Origin: Acidobacteriaceae bacterium
Lineage (GTDB): Bacteria; Acidobacteriota; Terriglobia; Terriglobales; Acidobacteriaceae
DNA length: 64,000 nucleotides
Direction: 5' to 3'
Assembly: GCA_903642225.1 (NCBI GenBank)
Contig: CAHJWI010000001.1
Span: 124,001-188,000, forward strand
Under the pieces are notes generated by a model. That model saw only the letters and a program-made list of their open reading frames with translations, ran no database searches and had not been told where the DNA came from. The translations under genes and the position numbers were made by a program. Of the stretch, positions 16,789-26,090 are shown piece by piece (position 1 is the stretch's first letter; every line of letters begins with the position of its first letter).

Positions 16789-18291
16789 ATGTCCTTTGCT
16801 TCGACGGCAACCACCGTCCTTAACCCGTGGGTGCGTATCCAGGGCGCACTTGAGGTGAAAGTCAACCGGCAAAGCTACTCCACGTGGCTGAAGCCGACGC
16901 GTTTTGCGAAAATAGTTGACCGCGTGCTCTTTGTACGCATACCTTCGGCGCAGTTCGAGCACATTGGCGAGCGCTACGGCGACCTGATCCGCGAAGCCAT
17001 TGACAACATGGCGCTGGACCTGGACGAGGTGAAATTCGTCACGCAGGAGAACGATCCGTCGGTTCCGCGGACGCGTGAGGATGGCGGCTTTGCACCGGTC
17101 AGCACGCATTCGCCCAACGCGCCGCAGCACGAGTCGAATGTGAGCACATTGACGAGCGCTACGCAGACCTTGCCGGGCGGGCTGACGACGTCGATGGCTG
17201 GTGGTCTGGGGCCGAATCGTCTGACAGCACCCGCAATGCCGCAAACGGAGCAGTCACGCTTCGACTGGAACAGCGCAGCGCAATTGAACGCACGCTACCT
17301 GTTCGACAATTTCGTGATCGGCAGCGGCAACCAGTTTGCGCACGCGGCGTCGTTGGCCGTGGCGGAGCGGCCGAGCAAGGCGTATAACCCGCTATTTCTC
17401 TACGGCGGCGCCGGCATGGGCAAGACCCACCTGATGCACGCCATCGGTCATGAGGTGAAGCGGCGTAACCCGCACTTCTCCATCACGTATGTGAGTGGCG
17501 AGAAGTTCACGTACGAGATGATCGAGGCGATGCGGAACCACAAGCAGTCCAGCTTCCGCGACAAGTACCGCACAGTCGACGTGCTGTTGATTGATGACAT
17601 TCAGTTCCTGGCCGGCAAGGAGCGCACGCAGGAAGAGTTCTTTTACACCTTCAACGCGCTGCACGAGAGCATGCGCCAGATTGTGATTGCCAGTGACCGG
17701 CCGCCCAAAGAATTGCAGGACTTTGAAGACCGTTTGCGCAGCCGTTTCGAATGGGGCCTGACCGCCGACATTCAGCCGCCAGACCTTGAAACCAAGGTTG
17801 CGATTCTGCAAAAGAAGGCGGAGAGCGAGCACTCGTCACTGCCGACGGATGTGGCCATGTTTATTGCCGGCAACGTGCGGACAAACGTGCGCGAACTGGA
17901 AGGCGCGCTGATCCGCGTACTAGCGTGGACGAGCCACCATGGTGTGCCGGTGACGCTGGCGACGGCGCAGCAGTGCCTGAAGCAGTTCATCGACACGCAG
18001 GTGCGCAAGATCACCATCGAGACGATTCAGCGCACTGTAAGCGAACAGTTCGGCATGAAGGTGAGCGAGCTCAAGCAGAAGAACAACTCGCGGCAGATCG
18101 TCGTGCCGCGGCAGATTGCCATGTATCTGGCCAAGCAGATGACCGAGGCGAGCCTGCCTGAGATTGGTCGGCAGTTTGGCGGCAAGCACCACACGACAGT
18201 GATGCACAGCATCGCAAAGATTGACGAGCAGCGGCGGACGGACAAGAGTCTGAATTCCATGCTGAGCAAGTTGCAGGAGACCCTGAGCTAG
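16789..18291 (+). CDS. dnaA: chromosomal replication initiator protein DnaA
   Basis: 500 residues with the four-domain plan: N-terminal domain (NPWVRIQGALEVKVNRQSYS), a Gly/Thr/Ser-rich linker (about 90-155), the AAA+ domain with Walker A GGAGMGKTHL and Walker B VLLIDDIQFLAG plus the sensor/arginine-finger region RLRSRFEWGLTADI, and the DNA-binding domain ending in FGGKHHTTVMHSIAKI. ATG at 16789 has AAGAGG 9 bases upstream. No dnaN follows; the next genes are unrelated, so the classical dnaA-dnaN order is absent. A terminator ends the transcript. Confidence 0.98.
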   Translation: MSFASTATTVLNPWVRIQGALEVKVNRQSYSTWLKPTRFAKIVDRVLFVRIPSAQFEHIGERYGDLIREAIDNMALDLDEVKFVTQENDPSVPRTREDGGFAPVSTHSPNAPQHESNVSTLTSATQTLPGGLTTSMAGGLGPNRLTAPAMPQTEQSRFDWNSAAQLNARYLFDNFVIGSGNQFAHAASLAVAERPSKAYNPLFLYGGAGMGKTHLMHAIGHEVKRRNPHFSITYVSGEKFTYEMIEAMRNHKQSSFRDKYRTVDVLLIDDIQFLAGKERTQEEFFYTFNALHESMRQIVIASDRPPKELQDFEDRLRSRFEWGLTADIQPPDLETKVAILQKKAESEHSSLPTDVAMFIAGNVRTNVRELEGALIRVLAWTSHHGVPVTLATAQQCLKQFIDTQVRKITIETIQRTVSEQFGMKVSELKQKNNSRQIVVPRQIAMYLAKQMTEASLPEIGRQFGGKHHTTVMHSIAKIDEQRRTDKSLNSMLSKLQETLS

Positions 18292-18320
18292 AGCAAATTA
18301 GGTGGCAGCGCGGTCAAGTA

Positions 18321-18347
18321 AACCCCTGGCAGCGATTGCCGGGGGTT
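18321..18347. terminator. bidirectional hairpin after dnaA
   Basis: AACCCC-T-GGCA (18321-18331) pairs with TGCC-G-GGGGTT (18337-18347) around a 5-base loop; ACGTTTT follows on the + strand. It overlaps the last codons of the convergent gene at 18346 and probably terminates dnaA. Confidence 0.7.
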
Positions 18348-19200
18348 ACGTTTTGGCTGTTGCTTCGCGCGCGGATGCCACGAGAACTATGCCGAGGACT
18401 GCGGCGAGCGGCGCGATGACGCAGACGGAAACGACCGACAGTGTATGCGAAACGGGGCCACCACCCGTCCATCCCGCGGCACCATAGAAATCGAAGAGAG
18501 CGAACGCTGTCAGCACGGCGAGGCATGCGCGTTTCGGGCGCGACGCCGGGCAGAGAAAGGCGAGGGCTTCCGGCTCAAACCGCATCAGAAACCATGCCAG
18601 TACGAGTGCCGTGGGTGCGCCGAAGGCAAGCAGAAGAGTCCACGGAGACCAGCCGAAGCCGAGTTCAACGGGATACATGTCCGACGACAGGTCGGTACCG
18701 TTCGTAAAGACGCGGATGGGCACGTAATCAATCAGATTTCCCACGCTTGCGACCGTGGTCCAGTACCAGAGCATGGCCCAACCACGCGAAGCAGAGTGGC
18801 GCGCGCGGAGGTACGCCCAGCGACTCAACGGCAGGGTGATGAGCGCGTTACCCAGGACCATGCCGGCTGCGCTGATGAGGGCTGCCTGCGCACCGTGGTG
18901 CGAACGGAAGATGGGAAGTTCGTCGACATTCTGGTCGATGCCGTATTGAATGAGGAAAACCTTGAGGCTGGGATGCCCATAGGTGAGCGCCAGCGGGTTC
19001 GCCTTCCAGCCGAGTACCCATGCTGTAAAGGAGTGCGCGTACTCATGCGCGAAGAATGCCAGCGCGTGTGCGACCCATAACGTCGGTAGAAGAAGCCCGA
19101 GGAGAGCTGGCCATGTCAGCCCATCTTCGGCATGTCGCACACTCGGCATTCCTCCACCCTGAGAGGCGTCCAGTGCGGCTTGTTTGATGTTTCTCCACAT
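18346..19200 (-). CDS. putative membrane zinc metalloprotease (M50-like)
   Basis: A 284-residue polytopic membrane protein. An HExxH zinc motif lies in the first long helix (ALAFFAHEYAHSFTAW), the position expected for intramembrane M50/site-2-type proteases, and a later helix carries SVGNLIDYVPIRVF, which may supply the third ligand. Hydrophobic segments continue to the C-terminus. Only the HEYAH motif is solid; I do not see a standard NPDG motif, so the protease call is tentative. It ends a two-gene leftward run with gmhA (10-base gap). Confidence 0.65.
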   Translation of the reverse strand: MWRNIKQAALDASQGGGMPSVRHAEDGLTWPALLGLLLPTLWVAHALAFFAHEYAHSFTAWVLGWKANPLALTYGHPSLKVFLIQYGIDQNVDELPIFRSHHGAQAALISAAGMVLGNALITLPLSRWAYLRARHSASRGWAMLWYWTTVASVGNLIDYVPIRVFTNGTDLSSDMYPVELGFGWSPWTLLLAFGAPTALVLAWFLMRFEPEALAFLCPASRPKRACLAVLTAFALFDFYGAAGWTGGGPVSHTLSVVSVCVIAPLAAVLGIVLVASAREATAKT

Positions 19201-19210
19201 GCAGCTGCGC

Positions 19211-19837
19211 CTACTCCGCGGTGTATTGCGGCATGTTGTCGAAGCCGGGGCCGAAGTAGATGCGCTCTACGAGCAGGGTGAGAATGTGTTCGAGCGCCAG
19301 CTGCGACTCCTGGATGTGCATGGTGATGCGTGACGGAACGATGACCTTGATATCGCAGAGCGGCCCCATGCTGCCGCCGCCGTTGCCGATGAAGCCGACG
19401 GTGGTGAGTCCCTGCGAGCGCGCCTGCTGCAGGGCCAGCACCAGGTTCTTTGCGTTGCCGCTGGTGGAGATGCCCAGAAAGACGTCGCCGGGGCGGCCGA
19501 GGGCTTCGATCTGCCTCTCGAAGACATGGCTGTAATCGGTGTCGTTGCCGATGGCGGTGAGGATGGATGTGTCGGTGGTGAGGGCGATGGCAGGGAGGGC
19601 GGGCCGGTCCCGATTAAGGCGCATGACGAACTCGGCGACGAGGTGCTGGGCATCGGCAGCGGAACCCCCGTTGCCTGCGACCATGAGCTTGCCGCCGGAC
19701 TTCATGGTGGCGGCGATGCGTTCCGCGGATTCGATCAGTGCAGCGGCGAGGGTGGTATCTGCGCGAACGGCGGCCACGGTGCGCAGCGTGTGATCGAGCT
19801 GCTGGCCTATGAGGTCATAGAGAGGATTCGGGTCCAT
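19211..19837 (-). CDS. gmhA: phosphoheptose isomerase
   Basis: Converts sedoheptulose-7-phosphate to D-glycero-D-manno-heptose-7-phosphate, the first step towards LPS inner-core heptose. SIS-domain motifs: MVAGNGGSAADAQHLVAEF, LTTDTSILTAIGND, FLGISTSGNAKN and VGFIGNGGGSMGPLCD; the C-terminal HIQESQLALEHI contains the active-site Gln/His region. The frame is open far upstream, but ATG at 19837 gives the usual ~208 residues. It fits the heptosyltransferase at 59706. Confidence 0.93.
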   Translation of the reverse strand: MDPNPLYDLIGQQLDHTLRTVAAVRADTTLAAALIESAERIAATMKSGGKLMVAGNGGSAADAQHLVAEFVMRLNRDRPALPAIALTTDTSILTAIGNDTDYSHVFERQIEALGRPGDVFLGISTSGNAKNLVLALQQARSQGLTTVGFIGNGGGSMGPLCDIKVIVPSRITMHIQESQLALEHILTLLVERIYFGPGFDNMPQYTAE

Positions 19838-19930
19838 CCGGTGTGCGTTCGCTCCTGTTCGTATTGTGCATGAATGGGTAGCCGTAGACGATGATCGGCG
19901 TACTGCAGCGCGAGGCGTGCCAATGGTAAG

Positions 19931-21322
19931 GTGAGCCTTGATAAGGCAGGAGCGCGAAGCCGCAAGCGATTGCAACAGGGGGCCTGGTTGAGCACAGTGC
20001 AGCAGCAGGAGCGCGACGGGCGTGCGCCGGTAGATGGAGGTTGGGCGCACACGGGCAGCCACGATCGCCGTCTGCTGTGGTATGCCGTGGGGTCGGTGCT
20101 GCTGGTCAACGTGGGTATCTGGGCGGTGTATCACCTGCTGGGGCTGGGCAGTCCCGGCAACATGAAGGCTGACTGGAACTCGTTTGTGCACGTGCGTACG
20201 TGGACCGACAGCTGGCTGCCCATGCTGAAGTCGCTGGATTACTTTCGCGATTACCCGGATCAGCCGCTGTACTACGCCAAGCTGTACGACACGCTGATCT
20301 ATCCGTTGCCGTCGCTGTTTCCGATGATGCTGGTGCGCAAGCTTGGCATTGGCGCGCATGAGTTGCGTGTGCTGGCGTGGACAAGTTGGCTGGCGGTGTG
20401 GGGCGTGCTGTTTGCCGTCATCGCTATTGCGCGGCAGGAGCTGCGGCGGCGCGGCGGGTCGCTGTCGGTTGCTTCTGCGGTAGGGATGGTGGTGCTCTGG
20501 GCGGGATTTTATCCGCTGTTCAAGGGCTACGGTCTGGGTAATGCGAGCACGTTTTTGACGCTGGCGTTTGCGGTGCTGCTGTGGCTGTGGGCGCGTGGCA
20601 ACGAGCGCAGCGGCGGCGTTGTGCTGGCGGCGATGATGATGGTAAAGCCGCAGTTTGTGCTGTTAGTGGTGTGGTTCGCGCTGCGCCGCAAATGGGGTGC
20701 GCTGGTAAGTGCGCTGCTGTTTGCGGGTGTAATGTTTGCGATCTCGTTGGCGGTATTTGGGGTGCACAACAACCTGGATTACCTGAAGGTGCTGTCGTCG
20801 CTGTCACACAAGGCGCAGTCGCATTACGGCAACCAGAGCATGTTCGGCACACTGAACCGCATGACGTTTCATGGCGAGAACCTGCCGTACCATCCGTTTG
20901 TCTACTCGCCGTATATCCCGTGGATTTATAAGGTGACGGTTGCGACGTCGCTGCTGCTGACGGCGCTGGGCTTGTTCTTTCCATGGGGCAAGCTCAAAGG
21001 GTCTGCGGGGGACATGGGGGCGATGGCGATCCTGTCGGTTGCGGCGTCGCCCATGGCATGGGAGCACCACTATGGGCTGGTGTTCGCGGTGCTTGCGTGG
21101 ACGTGGTTTGCGTATGGCTGCTGGCAGAGGAAGGTGCCTTGGCTGCTGGCGCTGAGCGCGTTCCTGACCATGAATGCGCTCACGCCCATTCACCAGTTTT
21201 TAAGCATACACGTTGGTTGGAACATCCTGCAGTCTTATATCTACTTTGGGGGGCTGCTTCTTGTGTTTCTGCTGATGCGGCTGGCAAGGACGGAGACGGC
21301 GGCGGAACCCACGCTACTCTAG
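19931..21322 (+). CDS. GT87-type membrane glycosyltransferase (DUF2029)
   Basis: Multi-pass membrane protein (about ten hydrophobic segments) with the first extracytoplasmic loop DWNSFVHVRTWTDSW and conserved short motifs GYGLGNASTFL and MVKPQFVLL, matching the GT87/DUF2029 mannosyltransferase-like family that uses polyprenyl-phosphate sugars. The substrate is unknown. GTG at 19931 is the longest start; TTG at 19988, preceded by CAGGGGG, is also plausible. Divergent from gmhA. Confidence 0.83.
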   Translation: MSLDKAGARSRKRLQQGAWLSTVQQQERDGRAPVDGGWAHTGSHDRRLLWYAVGSVLLVNVGIWAVYHLLGLGSPGNMKADWNSFVHVRTWTDSWLPMLKSLDYFRDYPDQPLYYAKLYDTLIYPLPSLFPMMLVRKLGIGAHELRVLAWTSWLAVWGVLFAVIAIARQELRRRGGSLSVASAVGMVVLWAGFYPLFKGYGLGNASTFLTLAFAVLLWLWARGNERSGGVVLAAMMMVKPQFVLLVVWFALRRKWGALVSALLFAGVMFAISLAVFGVHNNLDYLKVLSSLSHKAQSHYGNQSMFGTLNRMTFHGENLPYHPFVYSPYIPWIYKVTVATSLLLTALGLFFPWGKLKGSAGDMGAMAILSVAASPMAWEHHYGLVFAVLAWTWFAYGCWQRKVPWLLALSAFLTMNALTPIHQFLSIHVGWNILQSYIYFGGLLLVFLLMRLARTETAAEPTLL

Positions 21323-21452
21323 GCGGCACGGAAGGCAGGCCCGATCCAAACGCGATGTCACGCAGGACTCCTGCCTCTTTGTTGACGGGGTGTGAGTGCG
21401 CCGTAGATGCCGGGCCGTTTGTTTGACGGCCGGCTTGTGAGAGCGCAGAGTT

Positions 21453-22097
21453 GTGGACAGTCAGTGGAGAAGTATGCGCTCAGGTTTGCTCGCCGTTTTG
21501 CTTGCGTTTGCCGCTGCTGCGCCTGTTGCGCGTGCCGACACCTTCCAGTTCTCCTTCAACGGCGTGAATGTGTCCGATCCGTTTTATGACCAGTTGAGAG
21601 GTGGACCTACCCTCAGCTTTTCATTCCAACTCTCTGGGCCGGCTGTGCTGACTCAGTATGAGCTGACGCTACCGGAGATCTATCTCTACCCATCGGTTGT
21701 CGTGAGCAGCAGCTCTCCAGTGATCGCAAATACGTACGACTTTCAGGCGTACACGTATGAGCCGCGAAAAGCTGGAGGTGTTCTTTCGTTTTTGATCATC
21801 AATAATCCCGGTCCTGGTGGTCCCAATCCAGCAAACGTCGAGGTATTTCAAGACTTTGTTCTCGGATCGGACCCCAATCTGATCTTTTTACCTGGCACGT
21901 ACGACGCGGAGTTTGAGTATCACACCTACACCCTGTATGACGGCCCGCTGACCGTGACCGATGTGACGACCGCAACTCCCGAACCGTCGTCCATTGTTCT
22001 GCTTGGCACGGGATTGCTCGGTTTAGCAGGGATGTTCCGCCGAAGAATGGGTGGACCACGTGACGCAGCGATCCAGGCTAGTCTGCCGTCCAACTAG
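21453..22097 (+). CDS. PEP-CTERM sorting domain protein
   Basis: A secreted 214-residue protein: N-terminal signal (LLAVLLAFAAAAPVARA), a beta-rich middle with Pro/Gly/Ser and aromatic residues, then the PEP-CTERM tripartite tail PEPSSIVLLGTGLLGLAGMF followed by RRR. The tail is recognised and processed by exosortase and is usually linked to extracellular polysaccharide and biofilm. ATG at 21474 (GGAG 4 bases ahead) may be the true start rather than GTG 21453. No exosortase gene in the window. Confidence 0.9.
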   Translation: MDSQWRSMRSGLLAVLLAFAAAAPVARADTFQFSFNGVNVSDPFYDQLRGGPTLSFSFQLSGPAVLTQYELTLPEIYLYPSVVVSSSSPVIANTYDFQAYTYEPRKAGGVLSFLIINNPGPGGPNPANVEVFQDFVLGSDPNLIFLPGTYDAEFEYHTYTLYDGPLTVTDVTTATPEPSSIVLLGTGLLGLAGMFRRRMGGPRDAAIQASLPSN

Positions 22098-22129
22098 GCC
22101 TGCTTCGCTCTGATAATTGGCAGGTGCGA

Positions 22130-24220
22130 CTAGGGCAGATGGGTTGCGAGCAGAGCTGTGGGCAGGCGGTGACGCCTCTCCGATGGTTCGGGTGCCGGTG
22201 CCGCGGCCCTGGCCTGTAGCAGTACTGGCGGTGCGGGCTTTTGCCTGGCCGGTGGCGGGCCGAGGTAGCGGCGGTAGACGCTGATGTGGAAGCACGCCTG
22301 CTGAAACTCTTCTTCAACGTCGATCTTGCCCTCGCCTTCGACTGGGCCCAGGTAGGCGCGCATCCATGTAATTTCGGTAAGGCTCATGCCGCGCTTGGCG
22401 AGGTCGATGGCCTGGCCGTAAAGGTGTGGCGAGGCGATGTCGCCGGTGGGTGGGGCGGCGTTGCCGTTGATGCGGACGAGGTGGCGCTGGAACTCGACTG
22501 TTCGGACGGCGGAAGTGACGATAAGCGGCGTGCCGAAGCGGGTGTAATGGGCGCGGGCAATGTCGCGGAGAAAGCGTACAGTCCATGGGCGGGCGTAGCG
22601 CCGATTGAGGGGAAGGGCGTCGTTCGGGTAGATCGAGTCGTCGTCCGGTAGGTCTACCAGCAGCTTGAGCCGGTGCATATCGGCGAGCTGCCGGTCGTTG
22701 CCGACGCGCTCCAGGCCATCGGCGACAGCCATCTGGTTCTGGTGCACAAGGATCTCGTGCGAGCCCCTCATGGGCGCAAGCAGAAGCAGGTGGCCCTGGC
22801 CGTCGAAGAGGGTGACCGGGACGATGGCGGCGGCAGACGTGGAGTCGTCAGGGAACCTGGAGCGGGATGCCGTGCCTGCCGTTGCGAGCTGGATGGCGGT
22901 GTTGGCGGTTGCGGGGATGTTGTCGCCGTCGAAGGTTTCGTCGGCCATGCCGGCGCTCACCGCGGGATCAAGTACGGTGTGGCGTGCGCTTGCCTCGACC
23001 GCGGCGATGGCGGGCTTGCGGCCGGCAACCGGAGGGGATGGCAGTTGGAGTTTGGGTGTCGGTGAAGCGGCGGTTTCCAGGGCGATGGCGCGCACGGCAC
23101 GCGACGAGCTATCGCCAGCCGTGGCCACCTGAATGGTTGCCAGGGCCTTTGCATCGGAGACGGGCGCACTCTGCGCGGCTGGGGGAAGTTTGGCGTGGAG
23201 CGCAGATGCGAGGTTGGGGTGCGCGGAAACTTGCTGGGGCCTTGCTGCGACTGCAGCAGGAGGGCTCAGGTCGAGCGTTGCATCGGTGTCGGTGGCTAGC
23301 GGTTCGCGCGCAGCAGCCTGTACGACGGGATGGGTGGTTGGGCGTGCAGGCTGGCGGATGACTGGAGCTGGGGCACGGCGGCTGACACCAGAGCCTGTCG
23401 GAGTGCTGTCATTGCCGTGCACAAACGGTGCGGGTTCACGTTCGGTGGGCGCGGTGCTGGGTATCTGGCTCTCCGCATCGGCAGCATCGTCAGCAGCGGT
23501 GGTCTGGCGGCTGTTCTGCTCTGCGGCAGAGCGGATGGTGGAACGCTGCGCGGCTGCGGCGCGGTCGAAGTCGGCTGCCGTGGCCTTGGGTGCTGTGGTG
23601 GCAAGGTCGGGGGTGCGTGCCGGTTTGAGGGCAGGCGCGTGCGCACTGGCCAGAGATGGTGGTGCGGCGTGCGTCTTGTACCAGGCGTGCACGCGGTCGC
23701 GGGTTCCGGCGTCTGCCTGGCCATCGTTGTCGGGCCCGGTGCGGGACTGTTCTGTGCGGCCGGCTTTTCGACGTGCCGCGCTGGTGGTTTCCTGCAAATC
23801 TGCTGCGGGGAGATGCGCGCCTCGCCTGCCGTGGGTGGAAGCGGTGGCAATAGATTTGGCTTCCGCAAGGTGACCGTGTGTACGGCCGCGGGCGGGTACA
23901 GGCTGCGCTGCGGCGCGATGGCCGCGTAATCCGGAGTGCTGTTCCGTCCCTTTGCCTCGGGTATTTCTCCCAGATGTCTTTGCTTCAACAGGACGCGCCG
24001 CCAGCCGGGAGTGAGCATGCAGGGGCGGAAGTGCCGTCCGGCGTACCGGTGCGACGGCATGGTGCACCGAAGCGGCTGCCACTGGTGGAGCGATGGGGCA
24101 CAGCAGCAAGGCCACCGCGGCAAGCGCAAACGGGACCCCTTGCAACCGGGAGCGGCCAGCGTCGGGCAACAGCTTCGAGAGTGCGGGCATGTGGGGATAC
24201 GGCCGCGGAGAATGCAACAT
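22130..24220 (-). CDS. M15-like peptidase (DUF5715-like) with long disordered N-terminus
   Basis: About 696 residues from ATG 24220, which is preceded by an excellent GGGAGG site. A signal-anchor (FALAAVALLLCPIAPPVAAAS) is followed by roughly 430 residues of Ala/Pro/Thr-rich low complexity. The last ~200 residues form the enzyme: RFGTPLIVTSAVRTVEFQ, then SPHLYGQAIDLAKRGMS with the H-x-x-G-x-A-x-D zinc signature of DD-/LD-carboxypeptidase-like M15 proteins, and CFHISVYRRYLG near the end. It probably trims peptidoglycan; the linker would span the envelope. Confidence 0.78.
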   Translation of the reverse strand: MLHSPRPYPHMPALSKLLPDAGRSRLQGVPFALAAVALLLCPIAPPVAAASVHHAVAPVRRTALPPLHAHSRLAARPVEAKTSGRNTRGKGTEQHSGLRGHRAAAQPVPARGRTHGHLAEAKSIATASTHGRRGAHLPAADLQETTSAARRKAGRTEQSRTGPDNDGQADAGTRDRVHAWYKTHAAPPSLASAHAPALKPARTPDLATTAPKATAADFDRAAAAQRSTIRSAAEQNSRQTTAADDAADAESQIPSTAPTEREPAPFVHGNDSTPTGSGVSRRAPAPVIRQPARPTTHPVVQAAAREPLATDTDATLDLSPPAAVAARPQQVSAHPNLASALHAKLPPAAQSAPVSDAKALATIQVATAGDSSSRAVRAIALETAASPTPKLQLPSPPVAGRKPAIAAVEASARHTVLDPAVSAGMADETFDGDNIPATANTAIQLATAGTASRSRFPDDSTSAAAIVPVTLFDGQGHLLLLAPMRGSHEILVHQNQMAVADGLERVGNDRQLADMHRLKLLVDLPDDDSIYPNDALPLNRRYARPWTVRFLRDIARAHYTRFGTPLIVTSAVRTVEFQRHLVRINGNAAPPTGDIASPHLYGQAIDLAKRGMSLTEITWMRAYLGPVEGEGKIDVEEEFQQACFHISVYRRYLGPPPARQKPAPPVLLQARAAAPAPEPSERRHRLPTALLATHLP

Positions 24221-24317
24221 CAGAGCCTCCCTAGAGTATTGAACCCGGCACCCACGTTGGAAGTAGCGAACGTGATTCGTCACTGGTGAGTCATCTTCGG
24301 TCAGCCTACTGCGTCCA

Positions 24318-24800
24318 ATGACCATGCCTCTCCACCATCCTGTGCACGCGGCGTGCCGCTCCTGGTTAGGAAGTACTCACGCAATGCTGTTGGCCACATG
24401 TGCTGCACTGGTCGCCGGCTCTGCCTGGCTGGTATGTGCCACAACGGCACGCGCAGCAGGCCCACCAGCGGTGCAGGCGGCCGCGGTGCAGGCCGGCACG
24501 GTGCAGCAGTATCAGCATGACGTGCTGCCGGTACTGCAGGAGAACTGCCTGCGTTGCCATGGCGGCATGAACCGCCGGGCCGGCTACAACATGAGTACGC
24601 GCACCTCTGCCATCGCCGGTGGCCACCATGGTGTTGCTATTATTCCAGGCAGGCCGGACGACAGCCTGCTAATCAAGCTGATTGGGCCGGGACCGTATCC
24701 CGACGATATCAAGCCTATGCCGCTGAAGGGCAAGCTGACCGACGCGGAGATTGCAACGCTGCGGCAGTGGGTGGCGGGTGGAGCGGTGATGGATCAGTAG
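24318..24800 (+). CDS. exported mono-haem cytochrome c (PSCyt1-like)
   Basis: A 160-residue protein with an N-terminal export signal (LLATCAALVAGSAWLVC). One c-type haem site, ENCLRCHGG, and downstream SLLIKLIGPGP..DIKPMPLKGKLTDAEIATLRQWVAGGA, where Met in PMP is a likely axial ligand. This C-terminal pattern is typical of the planctomycete-type cytochrome c domain. Three start candidates (24318, 24324, 24384) exist; all keep the signal. Electron partner unknown. Confidence 0.85.
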   Translation: MTMPLHHPVHAACRSWLGSTHAMLLATCAALVAGSAWLVCATTARAAGPPAVQAAAVQAGTVQQYQHDVLPVLQENCLRCHGGMNRRAGYNMSTRTSAIAGGHHGVAIIPGRPDDSLLIKLIGPGPYPDDIKPMPLKGKLTDAEIATLRQWVAGGAVMDQ

Positions 24801-24817
24801 CGGAGCGTTTGCGGCAG

Positions 24818-26017
24818 CTATGCCGACCGTAGACGACGGTTCATGGGTTCGGAGCAGTACCTGGCCATCGCATAGCCCAGGGGAGCCGACAGGACCAGCA
24901 TCGCGAGGATCCAAAGGACGGGCGAGCCGGTTGGACGGTCCGATGCTTTTAGGTGCTCAAACAGCAGGGTCAGCAGAATGACGGCGAACTCATGCGTAAG
25001 GTAGAGCTCGTAGCTGAGCCGGCCGAACCAGCGCAGGGGTGCACTCCACGCGCGGCCAGGGCGGTTGCGCAGCACGGACGGCAGCATAACCAGGCAGGTG
25101 CCAAGCGCGAGAACGTTGTCGTCCAGCGCGTGCCGGCCCAGGACCTGCATCCATGGGGTGCGTGGATAAAAGCCGATGAGCAGCATGAGTGCAGCGCCCA
25201 GGCACTGGACACTCAGCAGAAGGCCGCGTGAGGGCAGACGTTCACGGCGCTTCAACCAATCCGTAAGCATGGCCGTGAGGCAGCCGAGGGCGATCGCGTC
25301 CATGCCGCCCAGGTAACTCTTTTCCTGCCAGATATCGTTGCCTCCCGTCCAGATGCTGCGGGAAAGATGGCCCATGAAGACGAAGCTCAAAAGCAGCACG
25401 ATGAACGCGGCCATACCGAACCTGGGACACCGACGCTGCCGCAGCAGCAAGAAGCACACTGGCGGAAAACCGAAGTAGAACGCCTCCTCCACCGAGAGTG
25501 ACCACAACACATCCCAGCTTGCAGGCAGGTATCCCTTGACGCCCTCCCACCAGTTGAGCGTGAAGGTAAGCGCCGCGAGCAGCGCGCGGACGAGGCCGCC
25601 TTTCTTTGCGGTGATGACGAAGGGCTCCCAATGCAGGAGGTGCAACACACTGAGCACCGCGAGCAACAGCAGCAGCGGAGGCGTGATACGCGCGAAGCGT
25701 ACCCGGTAGAAGGCGCCGGGGCGCATGCCTGCCAAGCCGCCAAAGCGGCGGATGGAGGTAAGCGTAATGAGAAAGCCGGAGACGGCAAAGAAGACTGTGA
25801 CGCCCTGGCCGCCGTTGCTGAACAGCAGGTGCAGCAGCCACCCGGGCATGGTGCCCTTGAGTGGTGCGCCGGCAAACAACATGCGGATGCGGCCGTGCAG
25901 CAGAACGACGAGCACGATGGAGATGCCGCGCAGGATGTCGATGGTGTCGAAGCGCGGCGTTACGGCTCGTGTTGTTGTGGCTGGCGCAGACGTGGCCAGT
26001 GAAGAGGCGTGCGGCAT
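24818..26017 (-). CDS. acyltransferase 3 family membrane protein (OafA/YrhL-like)
   Basis: About 399 residues with ten or so hydrophobic helices. The family N-terminus RFDTIDILRGISIVLVVLLH contains the characteristic R..(I)..V...H arrangement; GVTVFFAVSGFLIT and YRVRFARITPP follow, also typical. Such enzymes O-acylate exported carbohydrates. ATG at 26017 has AGGGTGGGG upstream and is preferred to the GTG at 26044. The Yip1-family gene lies 73 bases upstream on the same strand. Confidence 0.9.
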   Translation of the reverse strand: MPHASSLATSAPATTTRAVTPRFDTIDILRGISIVLVVLLHGRIRMLFAGAPLKGTMPGWLLHLLFSNGGQGVTVFFAVSGFLITLTSIRRFGGLAGMRPGAFYRVRFARITPPLLLLLAVLSVLHLLHWEPFVITAKKGGLVRALLAALTFTLNWWEGVKGYLPASWDVLWSLSVEEAFYFGFPPVCFLLLRQRRCPRFGMAAFIVLLLSFVFMGHLSRSIWTGGNDIWQEKSYLGGMDAIALGCLTAMLTDWLKRRERLPSRGLLLSVQCLGAALMLLIGFYPRTPWMQVLGRHALDDNVLALGTCLVMLPSVLRNRPGRAWSAPLRWFGRLSYELYLTHEFAVILLTLLFEHLKASDRPTGSPVLWILAMLVLSAPLGYAMARYCSEPMNRRLRSA

Positions 26018-26090
26018 CACCCCACCCTGACGGGCGGCATGCACCAGATGGGGAGGGCACTCAACAGGTATCGGGCGTCATGCCTGATGC

